Source: a virus. Taken from it: 44,918 nt of DNA. The position numbers and the translations under genes were made by a program. Where the stretch lies: positions 1-44,918 of IMG/VR virus record IMGVR_UViG_3300043411_002742; one strand, given 5' to 3'. The first letter of the stretch is position 1. The number at the start of each line of letters is the position of its first letter. The notes under the pieces are model-generated. The model was not told the DNA's origin. It did not search any database and saw only the letters and a program-made list of their open reading frames with translations. Positions 17,021 through 24,720 of this stretch are shown piece after piece.

Positions 17021-17404
17021 ATGTTAGCAAGACTAGACAATGTATTTGATGATTTATTTTACCCTTTTTCACAAAATTCATGGGTTCATCAGCGAGAATC
17101 TAAATTATCAAAGAGTGCAAATTTGTTTCCAAGAATAAAAACCCTTGAAGACAAACTGCAGCTATCATATGATGTCCCAGGCGCAAAATTGGACAATTTA
17201 GAAATCTTATCAGAAGATCGACTGCTTACCGTAAAAGCTACTAGAAAAGACTTTGATGAAACAGTCACATATCATTATTCACTTTCATCAAAATATGATG
17301 GATCTTTAGCGACTGCATCTCTTCAAAATGGCGTCTTAGTGCTTGATGTTCCTCAAAGAGAAGAAAGTAAATCTAGAAAAATAAAAATTATTGCAAAAGA
17401 ATAA
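17021..17404 (+). CDS. Small heat-shock protein (Hsp20/alpha-crystallin)
   Basis: This ATP-independent chaperone holds unfolding proteins. The alpha-crystallin domain covers about residues 40-125. It has strand LQLSYDVPGAKLDNLEI, LLTVKATRK and the family's A-x-x-x-N-G-V-L signature as ATASLQNGVLVLDVP, then a C-terminal tail with RKIKI in place of the I-x-I anchor. At 127 residues its size is normal. I chose ATG 17021 because AAGGAG lies 8 bases upstream; the ATG at 17015 is too close. Hsp20 genes are common in cyanophages and other large marine phages. A strong terminator follows. Confidence 0.88.
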   Translation: MLARLDNVFDDLFYPFSQNSWVHQRESKLSKSANLFPRIKTLEDKLQLSYDVPGAKLDNLEILSEDRLLTVKATRKDFDETVTYHYSLSSKYDGSLATASLQNGVLVLDVPQREESKSRKIKIIAKE

Positions 17405-17427
17405 ATTCTGAACTGTAATATTGTTTG

Positions 17428-17455
17428 AAAGGGACTTCGGTCCCTTTCTTTTTTT
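17428..17455 (+). terminator. Rho-independent terminator after hsp20
   Basis: AAAGGGAC (17428-17435), loop TTCG, GTCCCTTT (17440-17447) form a perfect 8-bp stem with a UUCG tetraloop. It is followed by C and a run of seven or more T. This is the clearest terminator in the window and separates the hsp20 unit from the phosphoesterase-polymerase unit. Confidence 0.92.
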
Positions 17456-17494
17456 AATATGTAATGTGACATGTTTATATGGTAAAGTTAAAAT

Positions 17495-18337
17495 GTGAAA
17501 TTAGCAATCGCAACAGATATTCATTTAAATTTTGTATATGAAGCTGGAACATCTGAGTTTATTAGAAGAGTAAACTTGTCTGGATGTGATGCCATTCTTT
17601 TGACAGGTGATATTGCAGAGGGAAATAATCTGGAAAAATATTTCCAAATATTTGTTAGAGAATGTAATCTGCCTGTTTATTTTGTTCTTGGAAACCACGA
17701 TTACTGGGGTACGTCAGTTAGCGGAATTCGAGATGATATGAATAAGTTCTGTGCAGAAAATAAAGGGTTTACATATCTGAGAAGTTCAGATCCTGTTATT
17801 TTGACACCTGGCACTTCGCTTATTGGAATTGATGGTTGGTATGATGCAGGCTATGGAGATGCTAAAAAATCAACGCTGATTATGAACGATTGGTTCAAGA
17901 TTTCAGACTTTTCTGATTATGTTGTGCCAAATTTTGCAAATTCGTATTATGGATATGAAAATACGATCAACAAAGCTGGTATAGTGTCATATTGCAAAAA
18001 ACTTGCAATTCTTGATGCTGAGTTGTTGTCTAGAAAAATTGACGAGGCTGCGAAGGTAAGCAACACAATTTTAATTGCAAGTCATTTTCCGGGATGGCTG
18101 GATGTCTCTAAATACAGAGGAAAACCAACAGACAAGAATTCACAGCCGTATTACATTTCAAAAATTCTTGGTGATACAATCAATGAAGCAGCAGGAAAAC
18201 ATCCGGATAAAGAATTCAAAGTATTTTCAGGACATACACATGCTGCAGCAACAACAAGGCTTGCACCAAATTTAGAAGCAACAGTTGGACATTCAGATTA
18301 CGGAAACCCTCAGATTTATAAGATAATTGAACTATGA
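17495..18337 (+). CDS. Calcineurin-like metallophosphoesterase
   Basis: This is a dinuclear-metal phosphoesterase of 280 residues. The full motif set is present: D8-x-H10 in IATDIHLN, GD39 in LLTGDIAEGN, GNHD (about 68-71), the histidine of IASHFPGW (about 195) and GHTH (about 248). The substrate may be a nucleotide, nucleic acid or phosphoprotein; it lacks extra domains typical of SbcD/Mre11. The start is GTG, with only a poor ribosome-binding site. It is the first gene after the terminator and overlaps dnaE-N by 4 bases (ATGA), so it is probably co-transcribed with the polymerase. Confidence 0.85.
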   Translation: MKLAIATDIHLNFVYEAGTSEFIRRVNLSGCDAILLTGDIAEGNNLEKYFQIFVRECNLPVYFVLGNHDYWGTSVSGIRDDMNKFCAENKGFTYLRSSDPVILTPGTSLIGIDGWYDAGYGDAKKSTLIMNDWFKISDFSDYVVPNFANSYYGYENTINKAGIVSYCKKLAILDAELLSRKIDEAAKVSNTILIASHFPGWLDVSKYRGKPTDKNSQPYYISKILGDTINEAAGKHPDKEFKVFSGHTHAAATTRLAPNLEATVGHSDYGNPQIYKIIEL

Positions 18338-21213
18338 CTAAACCAAAACAATTCGTCGGTCTTCACGCTCATACAGGATTTAGTACATTCGATGGTCTTG
18401 GTTCTCCAGAAGAACATATCGATTATGCTGTAGAAAATGGTATGGATGCTATGGCGTTTACTGAACATGGGAACATGGCTTCGTTTCCTCAAGCAACTCT
18501 TCATGCAAAAGAACTTCGCAAAAAAGGAATTAACTTTAAGCATATCGCCGGTGTTGAAGCATATTACCATCCTGATCTTGCTCAATGGGAACGAGAAAAG
18601 TTTGAATATGAAGAATCTAAAAAAGAATCAAAAAAACATATTGCAGCAGACGTAGAAGAATCGGGGGCAGAAAATGAAGATGAGACCAAGAATGTTTCTA
18701 AGTGGTTTAATCCAATTAATAGACGTCATCACTTGGTGCTTCTTGCAAAGTCGAACAAAGGATTAGAAAATTTATTCCAGCTTGTTTCAAAATCTTTTAA
18801 AGATGGGTTCTATAAGTTTCCTCGCATTGATAGAAAAATGTTGAAGGAATTCGGTGAAGATATTGTCATTACGACAAGTTGTGTTGGTGGGCCCTTGGCA
18901 TATTCGGCATTAACCCATTTTCCTGGAGTGCCGTTTGACGATCTGAAACCTGAACTGATGAATGATAAATCAGTATTTGATTCGATTATGTCAAAAGCAG
19001 AAAATGTCTGTGATGAGCTAATTGATGCAGTTGGAAGAGACAATTTTTTTGCTGAGCTGCAGTTCAACAAACTTGCTCCACAACACCTTGTTAATCGATC
19101 TATTCTTGAACTAGGAAAACGAGGAATCAACCTAATAGCAGCTGCCGATTCACATTATTGCCGTCCTGAACTTTGGGCAGAGAGAGAAATTTATAAGAAG
19201 CTTGGAAGACTAAATTACGATCAAATTAATGCTGATTTGCTTCCAAAAGACAAGTCTGCATTGAAGTGTGAATTGTATCCGAAAAATGCAACTCAAATGT
19301 GGGATGCATACAAAGAATATTGCGGTGATTATTCATTCTATGATGATGCTGTTGTGTCAAAAGCAATTGAGAGCACATGGCATATTGCACATGACGTAAT
19401 TGGAAATTTTGAACTTGATTCTAAAATGAAACTTCCGTCATTTGTTGTTCCAAAAGGAATGACTGCATTTCACGCACTTGTTGAAGCGTGTAAAGACGGT
19501 ATGCGAATCCGCGGCTTAATGGGAAAGCCTGAATATGTTCAGAGACTAAAGCATGAACTAAAGATTATTAAGGATAAAGAATTCGCTCAGTATTTTCTTA
19601 CAATGAAAGCAATCATTGATATTGCACATTCATCCATGTTAGTAGGTGCCGGGAGAGGATCGGGGGTTGGAAGTTTAGTTAATTATGTTCTTGGAATTAC
19701 ACAACTTGATCCAATCAAGTATGGATTGATTTTTGAAAGATTCATTTCACCTTCACGCGTCGATGAACCCGACGTTGATTCTGACGTCGCCGACCGCGAT
19801 TCATTAGTGAATCAGATGAAAACAAGTTTTGGAGAAGAGAACGTAATTCCAATTACAAATTTCAACACATTTCAGCTCAAGTCTCTTGTGAAAGATATTT
19901 CAAGACTTCACGGAATTCCATTTGAAGAATCAAATGAAGTTACAAAAAATCTTGATGACGATGTTAAGCATAAAGCTAATGCTGCAGGTGAAAATAAGTC
20001 ATTATTTCAATTAAAATATGACGACTGCATGAAACACTCAGAGAGATTTAGAAATTTTATTGAAAAATATCCTCATGTTGGTCAACATATTAAAGTTTTG
20101 TATAAACAGCAAAAAACGCTTGGTAGACATGCCGGCGGCGTTGTTGTAATTGAAGATGCTTCGAAGCATATGCCGCTTATTGCTGTGCGAAAAGAAATTC
20201 AGACACCTTGGCCTGAAGGGATGCATATTAAGTCTCTTTCACCATTTGGAATTATCAAGTTTGACATTCTTGGACTTGAAACTTTGCGAATGATTCAACG
20301 TGCTATTGAATTGATTTTACAGCGCCATGAAGGAATTTCAAACCCTACTTGGAATGATGTGAATGACTGGTATCAGAAACATTTGTCACCAGATGTAATT
20401 GACGAAGCTGACCCAAAAGTTTTTAATCGTGTTTTTAAAGAAAAGCGCTTCGCAGGAATATTTCAATTCACAGCAAAGCATACACAAAAGTTTATTCATG
20501 AATTTGATCCTGAAAATGTGAATGATCTTGCAGCAGCTACAGCGATATATCGTCCTGGTCCTTTAGCAGCAAAAGTTGATAAACTGTATATTGAAGCAAA
20601 ACGTGATAGAAGCAAAATTCATTATGATCATCCTGCAAAGAAAAAAGTGTTTGAACCAACTTTGGGATTTTGTCTGTTTCAGGAACAGCTAATGCAGATC
20701 GCACATGAATTGGGTGGGCTTTCACTTGATGAGTGTGATAAACTCCGCAAATCGATTCTTAAAAGATCAGTTTCGGGATTGAGTAAAAACAAATCTGAAT
20801 CAGAAATACTAGAAGAGAAATTTATTGATGGTGCGGAGAAAAATGGATATCCTCGAGATAAAGCAAAATCTTTCTTTGACGAACTGGCCAAATGGAGTTC
20901 ATATGGGTTTAATAAAACTTTGTATCATTATGAAATGATTGATGTTTTTGATGAAAGTGGGAAATTCATTGTCCCGAAAAAAATATGTGATATTTTGCCT
21001 GGTGAATATGTCAAGTCAAGAGATGAAAACACAAAGGAAGATATTTTTATTAAAGTTCTTGATATACATGATCATGGTGAACTTGAACTAGTTGAAATAG
21101 AATTAGACGATGGAAGAAAAGTAAGATGCACATTAGACCACAAATTCAGAACGAAATGCAATCAGATGTTACCACTTCATCAAATACTATCGGAAAACCT
21201 GGAATTGGTTTAG
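18334..21213 (+). CDS. dnaE: DNA polymerase III alpha subunit, N-terminal part fused to split-intein N half
   Basis: This is the N-terminal 861 residues of a bacterial-type replicative polymerase, then a 98-residue intein N half. The PHP domain opens with GLHAHTGFSTFDG (H-x-H) and AFTEHGN. The palm has GAGRGSGVGSLVNY (about 436) and the metal aspartates D480 and D482 in PDVDSDV, with the third, D644, in IKFDILGL. The fingers segment includes AATAIYRPGP. The extein stops at YGFNK861; the next residue, Thr862, begins intein block A. The missing C-terminus is encoded at 22063-23082. Joined exteins give about 1163 residues, equal to E. coli DnaE. An ATGA overlap links it to the phosphoesterase gene. 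Confidence 0.92.
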   Translation: MTKPKQFVGLHAHTGFSTFDGLGSPEEHIDYAVENGMDAMAFTEHGNMASFPQATLHAKELRKKGINFKHIAGVEAYYHPDLAQWEREKFEYEESKKESKKHIAADVEESGAENEDETKNVSKWFNPINRRHHLVLLAKSNKGLENLFQLVSKSFKDGFYKFPRIDRKMLKEFGEDIVITTSCVGGPLAYSALTHFPGVPFDDLKPELMNDKSVFDSIMSKAENVCDELIDAVGRDNFFAELQFNKLAPQHLVNRSILELGKRGINLIAAADSHYCRPELWAEREIYKKLGRLNYDQINADLLPKDKSALKCELYPKNATQMWDAYKEYCGDYSFYDDAVVSKAIESTWHIAHDVIGNFELDSKMKLPSFVVPKGMTAFHALVEACKDGMRIRGLMGKPEYVQRLKHELKIIKDKEFAQYFLTMKAIIDIAHSSMLVGAGRGSGVGSLVNYVLGITQLDPIKYGLIFERFISPSRVDEPDVDSDVADRDSLVNQMKTSFGEENVIPITNFNTFQLKSLVKDISRLHGIPFEESNEVTKNLDDDVKHKANAAGENKSLFQLKYDDCMKHSERFRNFIEKYPHVGQHIKVLYKQQKTLGRHAGGVVVIEDASKHMPLIAVRKEIQTPWPEGMHIKSLSPFGIIKFDILGLETLRMIQRAIELILQRHEGISNPTWNDVNDWYQKHLSPDVIDEADPKVFNRVFKEKRFAGIFQFTAKHTQKFIHEFDPENVNDLAAATAIYRPGPLAAKVDKLYIEAKRDRSKIHYDHPAKKKVFEPTLGFCLFQEQLMQIAHELGGLSLDECDKLRKSILKRSVSGLSKNKSESEILEEKFIDGAEKNGYPRDKAKSFFDELAKWSSYGFNKTLYHYEMIDVFDESGKFIVPKKICDILPGEYVKSRDENTKEDIFIKVLDIHDHGELELVEIELDDGRKVRCTLDHKFRTKCNQMLPLHQILSENLELV
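20917..21210 (+). other. Split intein N half (IntN)
   Basis: IntN is the last 98 residues of the dnaE-N product. Block A reads TLYHYEMIDVF, aligning with the usual C-L-x-x-D-T-x-V/I pattern but with Thr at position 1. Block B is RCTLDHKFRT, with the required T-x-x-H. DILPGEYVKSRDE and VEIELDDGRKV are typical of the horseshoe fold. A stop TAG follows directly after SENLELV. Thr at position 1 is unusual for inteins, where Cys or Ser is the norm. Confidence 0.88.
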
Positions 21214-22085
21214 AGTGTCGTCTTTGTGGAATTTTTTTGAAAAGACTTCATATGCATATTCGAAACGTGCATGATCTAGAAAAAGATGAATATCTTAAAC
21301 AGTTTCCAAATGAAGATCCAACTTTGACATGTCCAACATTAAGAAAGTCATATTCAAAAGCTGGAATTGTAGGTGGTAATAACTGTAAGCCAAAAATGGT
21401 CGCAGAAGGTAGATGGGATGCAATACAAGTATCACGTAGTATTGCTATGAAAAAGTGTATTGCTGAAGACCCACGCCAGCAAGAGCTTCGCAGACAAAAT
21501 ATGATTCGTCTTAATAAAACTGACGAACAACGAAAGCGTTCAAGTGAAACAGCAATAAAAACTTCTGCAAGACCTGAAATCTTAGAAAAAAGAACCAAGA
21601 ATTTAAAAAATTGGAGAGACAATAATTACGACGATTTTTATAATAACTGTTGCCACAAAATGCTTAGTTCATGGCATTCAAAACCTGAACTTGCTTTATT
21701 CAAAGCAATTAGTGAAAAATACATAGACTTTCAACACAACAAGATTATTACATCACATTTGTTTAAAAGCAAATCAGGCCGTCGTCAAATTGATATTTTG
21801 TGTGAAAATAAAAAAATAGCTGTTCTGTACGATGGACCAGCACATTTCATATCGATTCATGGTAGTAAAACATTACAAAATGTAAAAATTTCTGATGAAG
21901 ATGTTAACACAGCACTTCCAATTCTCGGTTATACACTGATTAGAATATCAGACAGCGAATACACAAATAGAAAATTTGAAATATTCACGCAAAAATGTTT
22001 AGACAAACTATTTTTGCTTATTGATGAAAATAAACCTGGACTTTATAGATTAGGAGATGAATATGGCGAAAATAATATCCTGTAA
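21126..22085 (+). CDS. Vsr-like (EDxHD-type) homing endonuclease inside the split intein
   Basis: The 319-residue product starts inside the intein N coding sequence (88-base overlap, different frame) and ends inside the C half. Residues about 31-63 form a MucR/C2H2-like zinc finger (ECRLCG, then H-x3-H in HMHIRNVHD, then YLKQFP). The middle is basic and helical, probably DNA-contacting. The C-terminal domain (about 185-300) has SKPELALFKAI, RRQIDILCENKKIAVLYDG and PAHF, consistent with the E...D...x-H...D nuclease core related to very-short-patch-repair endonucleases. It would cut intein-less dnaE alleles to spread the element. The ATG at 21126 has GGAAG 9 bases upstream. Confidence 0.82.
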   Translation: MHIRPQIQNEMQSDVTTSSNTIGKPGIGLECRLCGIFLKRLHMHIRNVHDLEKDEYLKQFPNEDPTLTCPTLRKSYSKAGIVGGNNCKPKMVAEGRWDAIQVSRSIAMKKCIAEDPRQQELRRQNMIRLNKTDEQRKRSSETAIKTSARPEILEKRTKNLKNWRDNNYDDFYNNCCHKMLSSWHSKPELALFKAISEKYIDFQHNKIITSHLFKSKSGRRQIDILCENKKIAVLYDGPAHFISIHGSKTLQNVKISDEDVNTALPILGYTLIRISDSEYTNRKFEIFTQKCLDKLFLLIDENKPGLYRLGDEYGENNIL

Positions 22086-22173
22086 ACCAATTGGGAAGCA
22101 TCCCACACGTGATCTTGAAGTTGATCATGCTGATCATCAGTTTTATCTTTCAAACGGTGTGTTGACATCTAAT
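22063..22173 (+). other. Split intein C half (IntC)
   Basis: IntC is 37 residues, MAKIISCKPIGK... then block F/G as DLEVDHADHQFYL and NGVLTSN. The terminal Asn is followed by Ser (+1) of the extein. The penultimate residue is Ser rather than His, as also seen in cyanobacterial DnaE inteins. There is no Cys at block F position 4, so it does not look like a class 3 intein. Confidence 0.9.
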
Positions 22174-23082
22174 TCACATTCTGTCGCTTATGCATTCTGC
22201 TCTTATCAAACAGCGTGGCTTATGACATATTTTGAACCTGAATGGCTCTGCGCGTATATTGAATCAATGATTGACGATCCGGATTCACGTTCTCAAGCAA
22301 TATCTGAACTTAAGTCATTTGGATATAAAATTGGAAAAGTTGATATTAATAAATCAAGCTTCAAGTGGATTATCGGCGATGACAACAAAACTTTTGTTCC
22401 TTCATTTAAAACCGTAAAAGGTGTTGGTGATGTTGCAATTGAAGAAATCGTTAGACTGAGACCTTATAATGACATAAATGATTTGCTTTGGAATGATGAC
22501 GGAAGTTGGAAACATTCTAAATTTAATAAACGTGTTTTTGATAATTTGACAAAAGTTGAAGCATTTGACTCGATGAACATTGCTGGGCAAGGATGTAAAT
22601 TTGAAAATTATAGGCAGATGAATAAATGCATAATAGAAAATGTTCCTCTGCTGAAAAAGAAAAATGGAAAGGAGACACTTGAAAAGTTAATTAGTGATTC
22701 AAATCTTGAAGCGGATTGGTCAACATTTGAAAAGATTGCAATGTATAAAGAGCTTATGGGAGAAATTAACGTTGACTTGATTATCTCTCCAGAAATTCAG
22801 CGTAATCTTGCAAAGAAAGATGTAAAGTGTATTGATCAGCATGATGAAGGAAAAGATGTTGTATGGTTCATTCCTGTAAGAGCCATCAAGAAGACATCCA
22901 AGAATGGCAAAGAATATTTGTTGCTTACTGTAATAGATCAATCAGCAAAAGAACACAGAATTTTTATATGGGGAGCAGATGACGATTCATCGATTATGAT
23001 GAACACACCTTATGTAGCCGAAGTAGAGAAGACAGGTTTTGGTTTTTCTTCTCGATTAACAAAAATGAAGCAACTTACATGA
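22063..23082 (+). CDS. dnaE: Split-intein C half fused to the C-terminal part of DNA polymerase III alpha
   Basis: The product is 37 residues of intein C half followed by about 302 residues of polymerase. The extein starts SHSVAYAFCSYQTAWLMTYF, the conserved segment after YGFNK in DnaE. A helix-hairpin-helix region (VKGVGDVAIEEIVRLRP) and a C-terminal OB fold (VWFIPVRAIKKTSKNGKEY) follow. I chose ATG 22063 because TAGGAG lies 6 bases before it; the ATG at 22057 abuts the Shine-Dalgarno. With its own ribosome-binding site it is translated separately and joined post-translationally to the N part. It overlaps the endonuclease gene by 23 bases and the next gene by 4. Confidence 0.9.
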   Translation: MAKIISCKPIGKHPTRDLEVDHADHQFYLSNGVLTSNSHSVAYAFCSYQTAWLMTYFEPEWLCAYIESMIDDPDSRSQAISELKSFGYKIGKVDINKSSFKWIIGDDNKTFVPSFKTVKGVGDVAIEEIVRLRPYNDINDLLWNDDGSWKHSKFNKRVFDNLTKVEAFDSMNIAGQGCKFENYRQMNKCIIENVPLLKKKNGKETLEKLISDSNLEADWSTFEKIAMYKELMGEINVDLIISPEIQRNLAKKDVKCIDQHDEGKDVVWFIPVRAIKKTSKNGKEYLLLTVIDQSAKEHRIFIWGADDDSSIMMNTPYVAEVEKTGFGFSSRLTKMKQLT

Positions 23083-23339
23083 AAAAGAAACCAGATCCAG
23101 ATGTTATAATTTCACATCGATCTGAAGAAGCTCTTAAAATTCTTCATAAGATTATTAATGAAACTCGAGAATTTGATGTTGAAATAATTTCAAAAGGAAG
23201 AAAGTATTTCATTGTTTGTGAGTCAAAGTTTATTGATGAATATGAACTTGCCGAAACAAGGGAATATTGTGAAACTTGGATTAATGGTTGGGATTGTGCA
23301 ATTGAAATAAAGAATGAACGTGATACTACTACATGGTGA
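23079..23339 (+). CDS. Hypothetical protein, 86 residues
   Basis: I do not recognise this protein. It has an alternating helix/strand pattern (EEALKILHKIINETREFDVE, then KYFIVCESKF, then ETWINGWDCAIEIKN), suggesting a small compact alpha/beta domain. It overlaps the polymerase C-part by four bases (ATGA), so it is coupled to it and may be a small accessory or regulatory factor; that is inference from position only. Confidence 0.6.
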   Translation: MKKKPDPDVIISHRSEEALKILHKIINETREFDVEIISKGRKYFIVCESKFIDEYELAETREYCETWINGWDCAIEIKNERDTTTW

Positions 23340-23348
23340 TGAATTAAT

Positions 23349-23753
23349 ATGAATACTAAAATGGTTATAGTTGTCAGAAAAGATTTGAATATGCGAAAAG
23401 GCAAGATTGCAGCTCAGGCTGCTCATGCAGCAAATGCATTTCTTACACGACAACTAGAATCTGCTGCAAACAAAAACATTTATCGAACATCACTGACACA
23501 AAGTGTTTCACTTTCATCATATGAAATTCAGTGGATTGCAGAATCAAATGCAAAAATTGTTGTAGGTGTGAATTCTGAATCTGAGCTTCGTGAACTTATT
23601 GAATGTGCAAGAAAATTAAGAATACCCACAAATCAAATAATAGATGCTGGAAAAACTGAGTTTAATGGTGTTCCAACACTTACATGCGCTGCATTTGGTC
23701 CATATTCATGTGAAGAACTAGATAAAGTAACAGGTCACCTTAGTTTGCTATAA
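23349..23753 (+). CDS. Peptidyl-tRNA hydrolase, Pth2 type
   Basis: It is predicted to cleave peptidyl-tRNA, recycling tRNA after stalled translation. The Pth2 signature is clear: KMVIVVRKDLNMRKGKIAAQAAHAA (residues 4-28; catalytic Lys in the GKIAAQ loop), IVVGVNSESELREL (about 75-88), IIDAGKTEF and PTLTCAAFGP. The length of 134 residues is normal. Pth2 is the archaeal/eukaryotic form, not the bacterial Pth, but is found in some phages. It sits in a cluster of small accessory genes after dnaE. Confidence 0.88.
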   Translation: MNTKMVIVVRKDLNMRKGKIAAQAAHAANAFLTRQLESAANKNIYRTSLTQSVSLSSYEIQWIAESNAKIVVGVNSESELRELIECARKLRIPTNQIIDAGKTEFNGVPTLTCAAFGPYSCEELDKVTGHLSLL

Positions 23754-23765
23754 AGGAGAGTTTAA

Positions 23766-24161
23766 ATGAGAAAACAAAAAGATCCAAAATGGCAAAATAT
23801 TATAGACGAATGTCCAAATTTGTATGCAGGCTGTGATCAATATGTTTTTGGTGTAGATGATGGATGGTATTCTCTTATTAGAGATCTTTCAATTAAATTA
23901 GAACCTTTGATTCTTGCAGCAAATGCTATTGCCGTAGAAGACTATGAGCAATTTCGAGTTTTACAAATTAAAGAAAAATTTGGCGGACTGAGATTCTATA
24001 TGAGCTATACATCAGATGAAATGAACAAATTTATTTCTGATGCAGAATCAAAATCATATGAAGTTTGTGAACAGTGTGGTGATCCTGGAACGCCTACGAC
24101 AACAAGCTGGATAAAAACTCTGTGTGAGTATCATAAAGTTAATCGATATAAAAATAGCTAA
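23766..24161 (+). CDS. Conserved phage protein with C-terminal zinc-ribbon-like cysteines
   Basis: This 131-residue protein is of unknown function. The pattern DDGWYSLIRDLSIKLEP, then VLQIKEKFGGLRFYM, then C-x2-C in VCEQCGDPG and LCEYH near the end is one I associate with a widespread but uncharacterised phage family. The four Cys/His residues probably bind zinc. An AAAGGAG ribosome-binding site is 7 bases upstream. It may act on host functions, as many small genes near this position do in large phages. Confidence 0.65.
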   Translation: MRKQKDPKWQNIIDECPNLYAGCDQYVFGVDDGWYSLIRDLSIKLEPLILAANAIAVEDYEQFRVLQIKEKFGGLRFYMSYTSDEMNKFISDAESKSYEVCEQCGDPGTPTTTSWIKTLCEYHKVNRYKNS

Positions 24162-24179
24162 ACGAGAAAGGCTGCTTTT

Positions 24180-24710
24180 TTGAGTCAAACGTTTTTAAAG
24201 CGAACATTACTTGTTAATTCATCGTGGGAACCACTGAATTTTCTTGATGATCGAAGAGCAATTTCGCTTCTTATAAATGAAAAAGTTGAAGTAATTTCAA
24301 TTTGGGATGGTGAAATGCTTATTCCTTCTCTTGGACAAGAATTGCCAGCCGTTCTTCGTCTTAGAAAACAAATAAAGAAACCATTTAAAATGCCAAAATT
24401 CCGTCGTAAAGTTGTCTTTACACGTGATAGTTGGTCTTGTCAATATTGTGGAATTCAACTTTCTACAAAAGAAGCAACAATTGACCATGTTATTCCAAAA
24501 TTTAATGGTGGCAAAACTGATTGGAAAAATTGTGTAACTGCATGTGTTATTTGCAATCGTCGTAAAGGATGTAAGCGATTAGAGTTTGCAAGAATGTCAC
24601 TTATTAAACAACCCGAAATTCCTAACGTGATTCACTTTTGGGATCTTCGAAAAGGAAATATTGAATGGCACCCTATGTGGGACAGTCTTATAATTCATCG
24701 TATGAAATGA
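24180..24710 (+). CDS. HNH endonuclease
   Basis: This 176-residue protein has an HNH nuclease core: SCQYCGIQLSTKEATIDHVI (zinc C-x2-C, catalytic D-H), then GGKTDWKNCVTACVICNRRKG (Asn and second C-x2-C). The N-terminal domain (LLVNSSWEPLNFLDDRRAI) is the usual partner in bacterial and phage HNH proteins of this type. It could be a free-standing homing endonuclease or a host-DNA nuclease. It does not interrupt a recognisable gene. I take TTG as start, with AGAAAGG 9 bases upstream. Confidence 0.82.
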   Translation: MSQTFLKRTLLVNSSWEPLNFLDDRRAISLLINEKVEVISIWDGEMLIPSLGQELPAVLRLRKQIKKPFKMPKFRRKVVFTRDSWSCQYCGIQLSTKEATIDHVIPKFNGGKTDWKNCVTACVICNRRKGCKRLEFARMSLIKQPEIPNVIHFWDLRKGNIEWHPMWDSLIIHRMK

Positions 24711-24718
24711 TATTTATC
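24711..24718 (+). promoter_or_regulatory. TATTTATC box before a gene lacking a Shine-Dalgarno
   Basis: The whole 10-base intergenic spacer is TATTTATCAT, leaving no room for a ribosome-binding site before ATG 24721. It is the same box class and spacing (10 bases) as at 5925. Confidence 0.3.
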
Positions 24719-24720
24719 AT

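Larger units (their letters stand above)
20917..22173 (+). mobile_element. Split intein with embedded homing-endonuclease gene in dnaE
   Basis: This is the complete invading element: intein N half (20917-21210), endonuclease gene (21126-22085) and intein C half (22063-22173). It splits dnaE between the codons for K of YGFNK and S of SHSVAYAF; joining them restores the conserved FNKSHS polymerase motif. The two polymerase parts are separate genes with their own starts, so the product must be formed by trans-splicing. This matches the 'fractured gene' arrangement described from ocean metagenomes, in which split inteins flank an EDxHD (Vsr-like) endonuclease. Confidence 0.9.

Noticed and set aside
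22063-22173. Class 3 (WCT) intein mechanism to explain Thr1
   Set aside because: The C half has no Cys at block F position 4; its only Cys is in IISCKPIG near the start.
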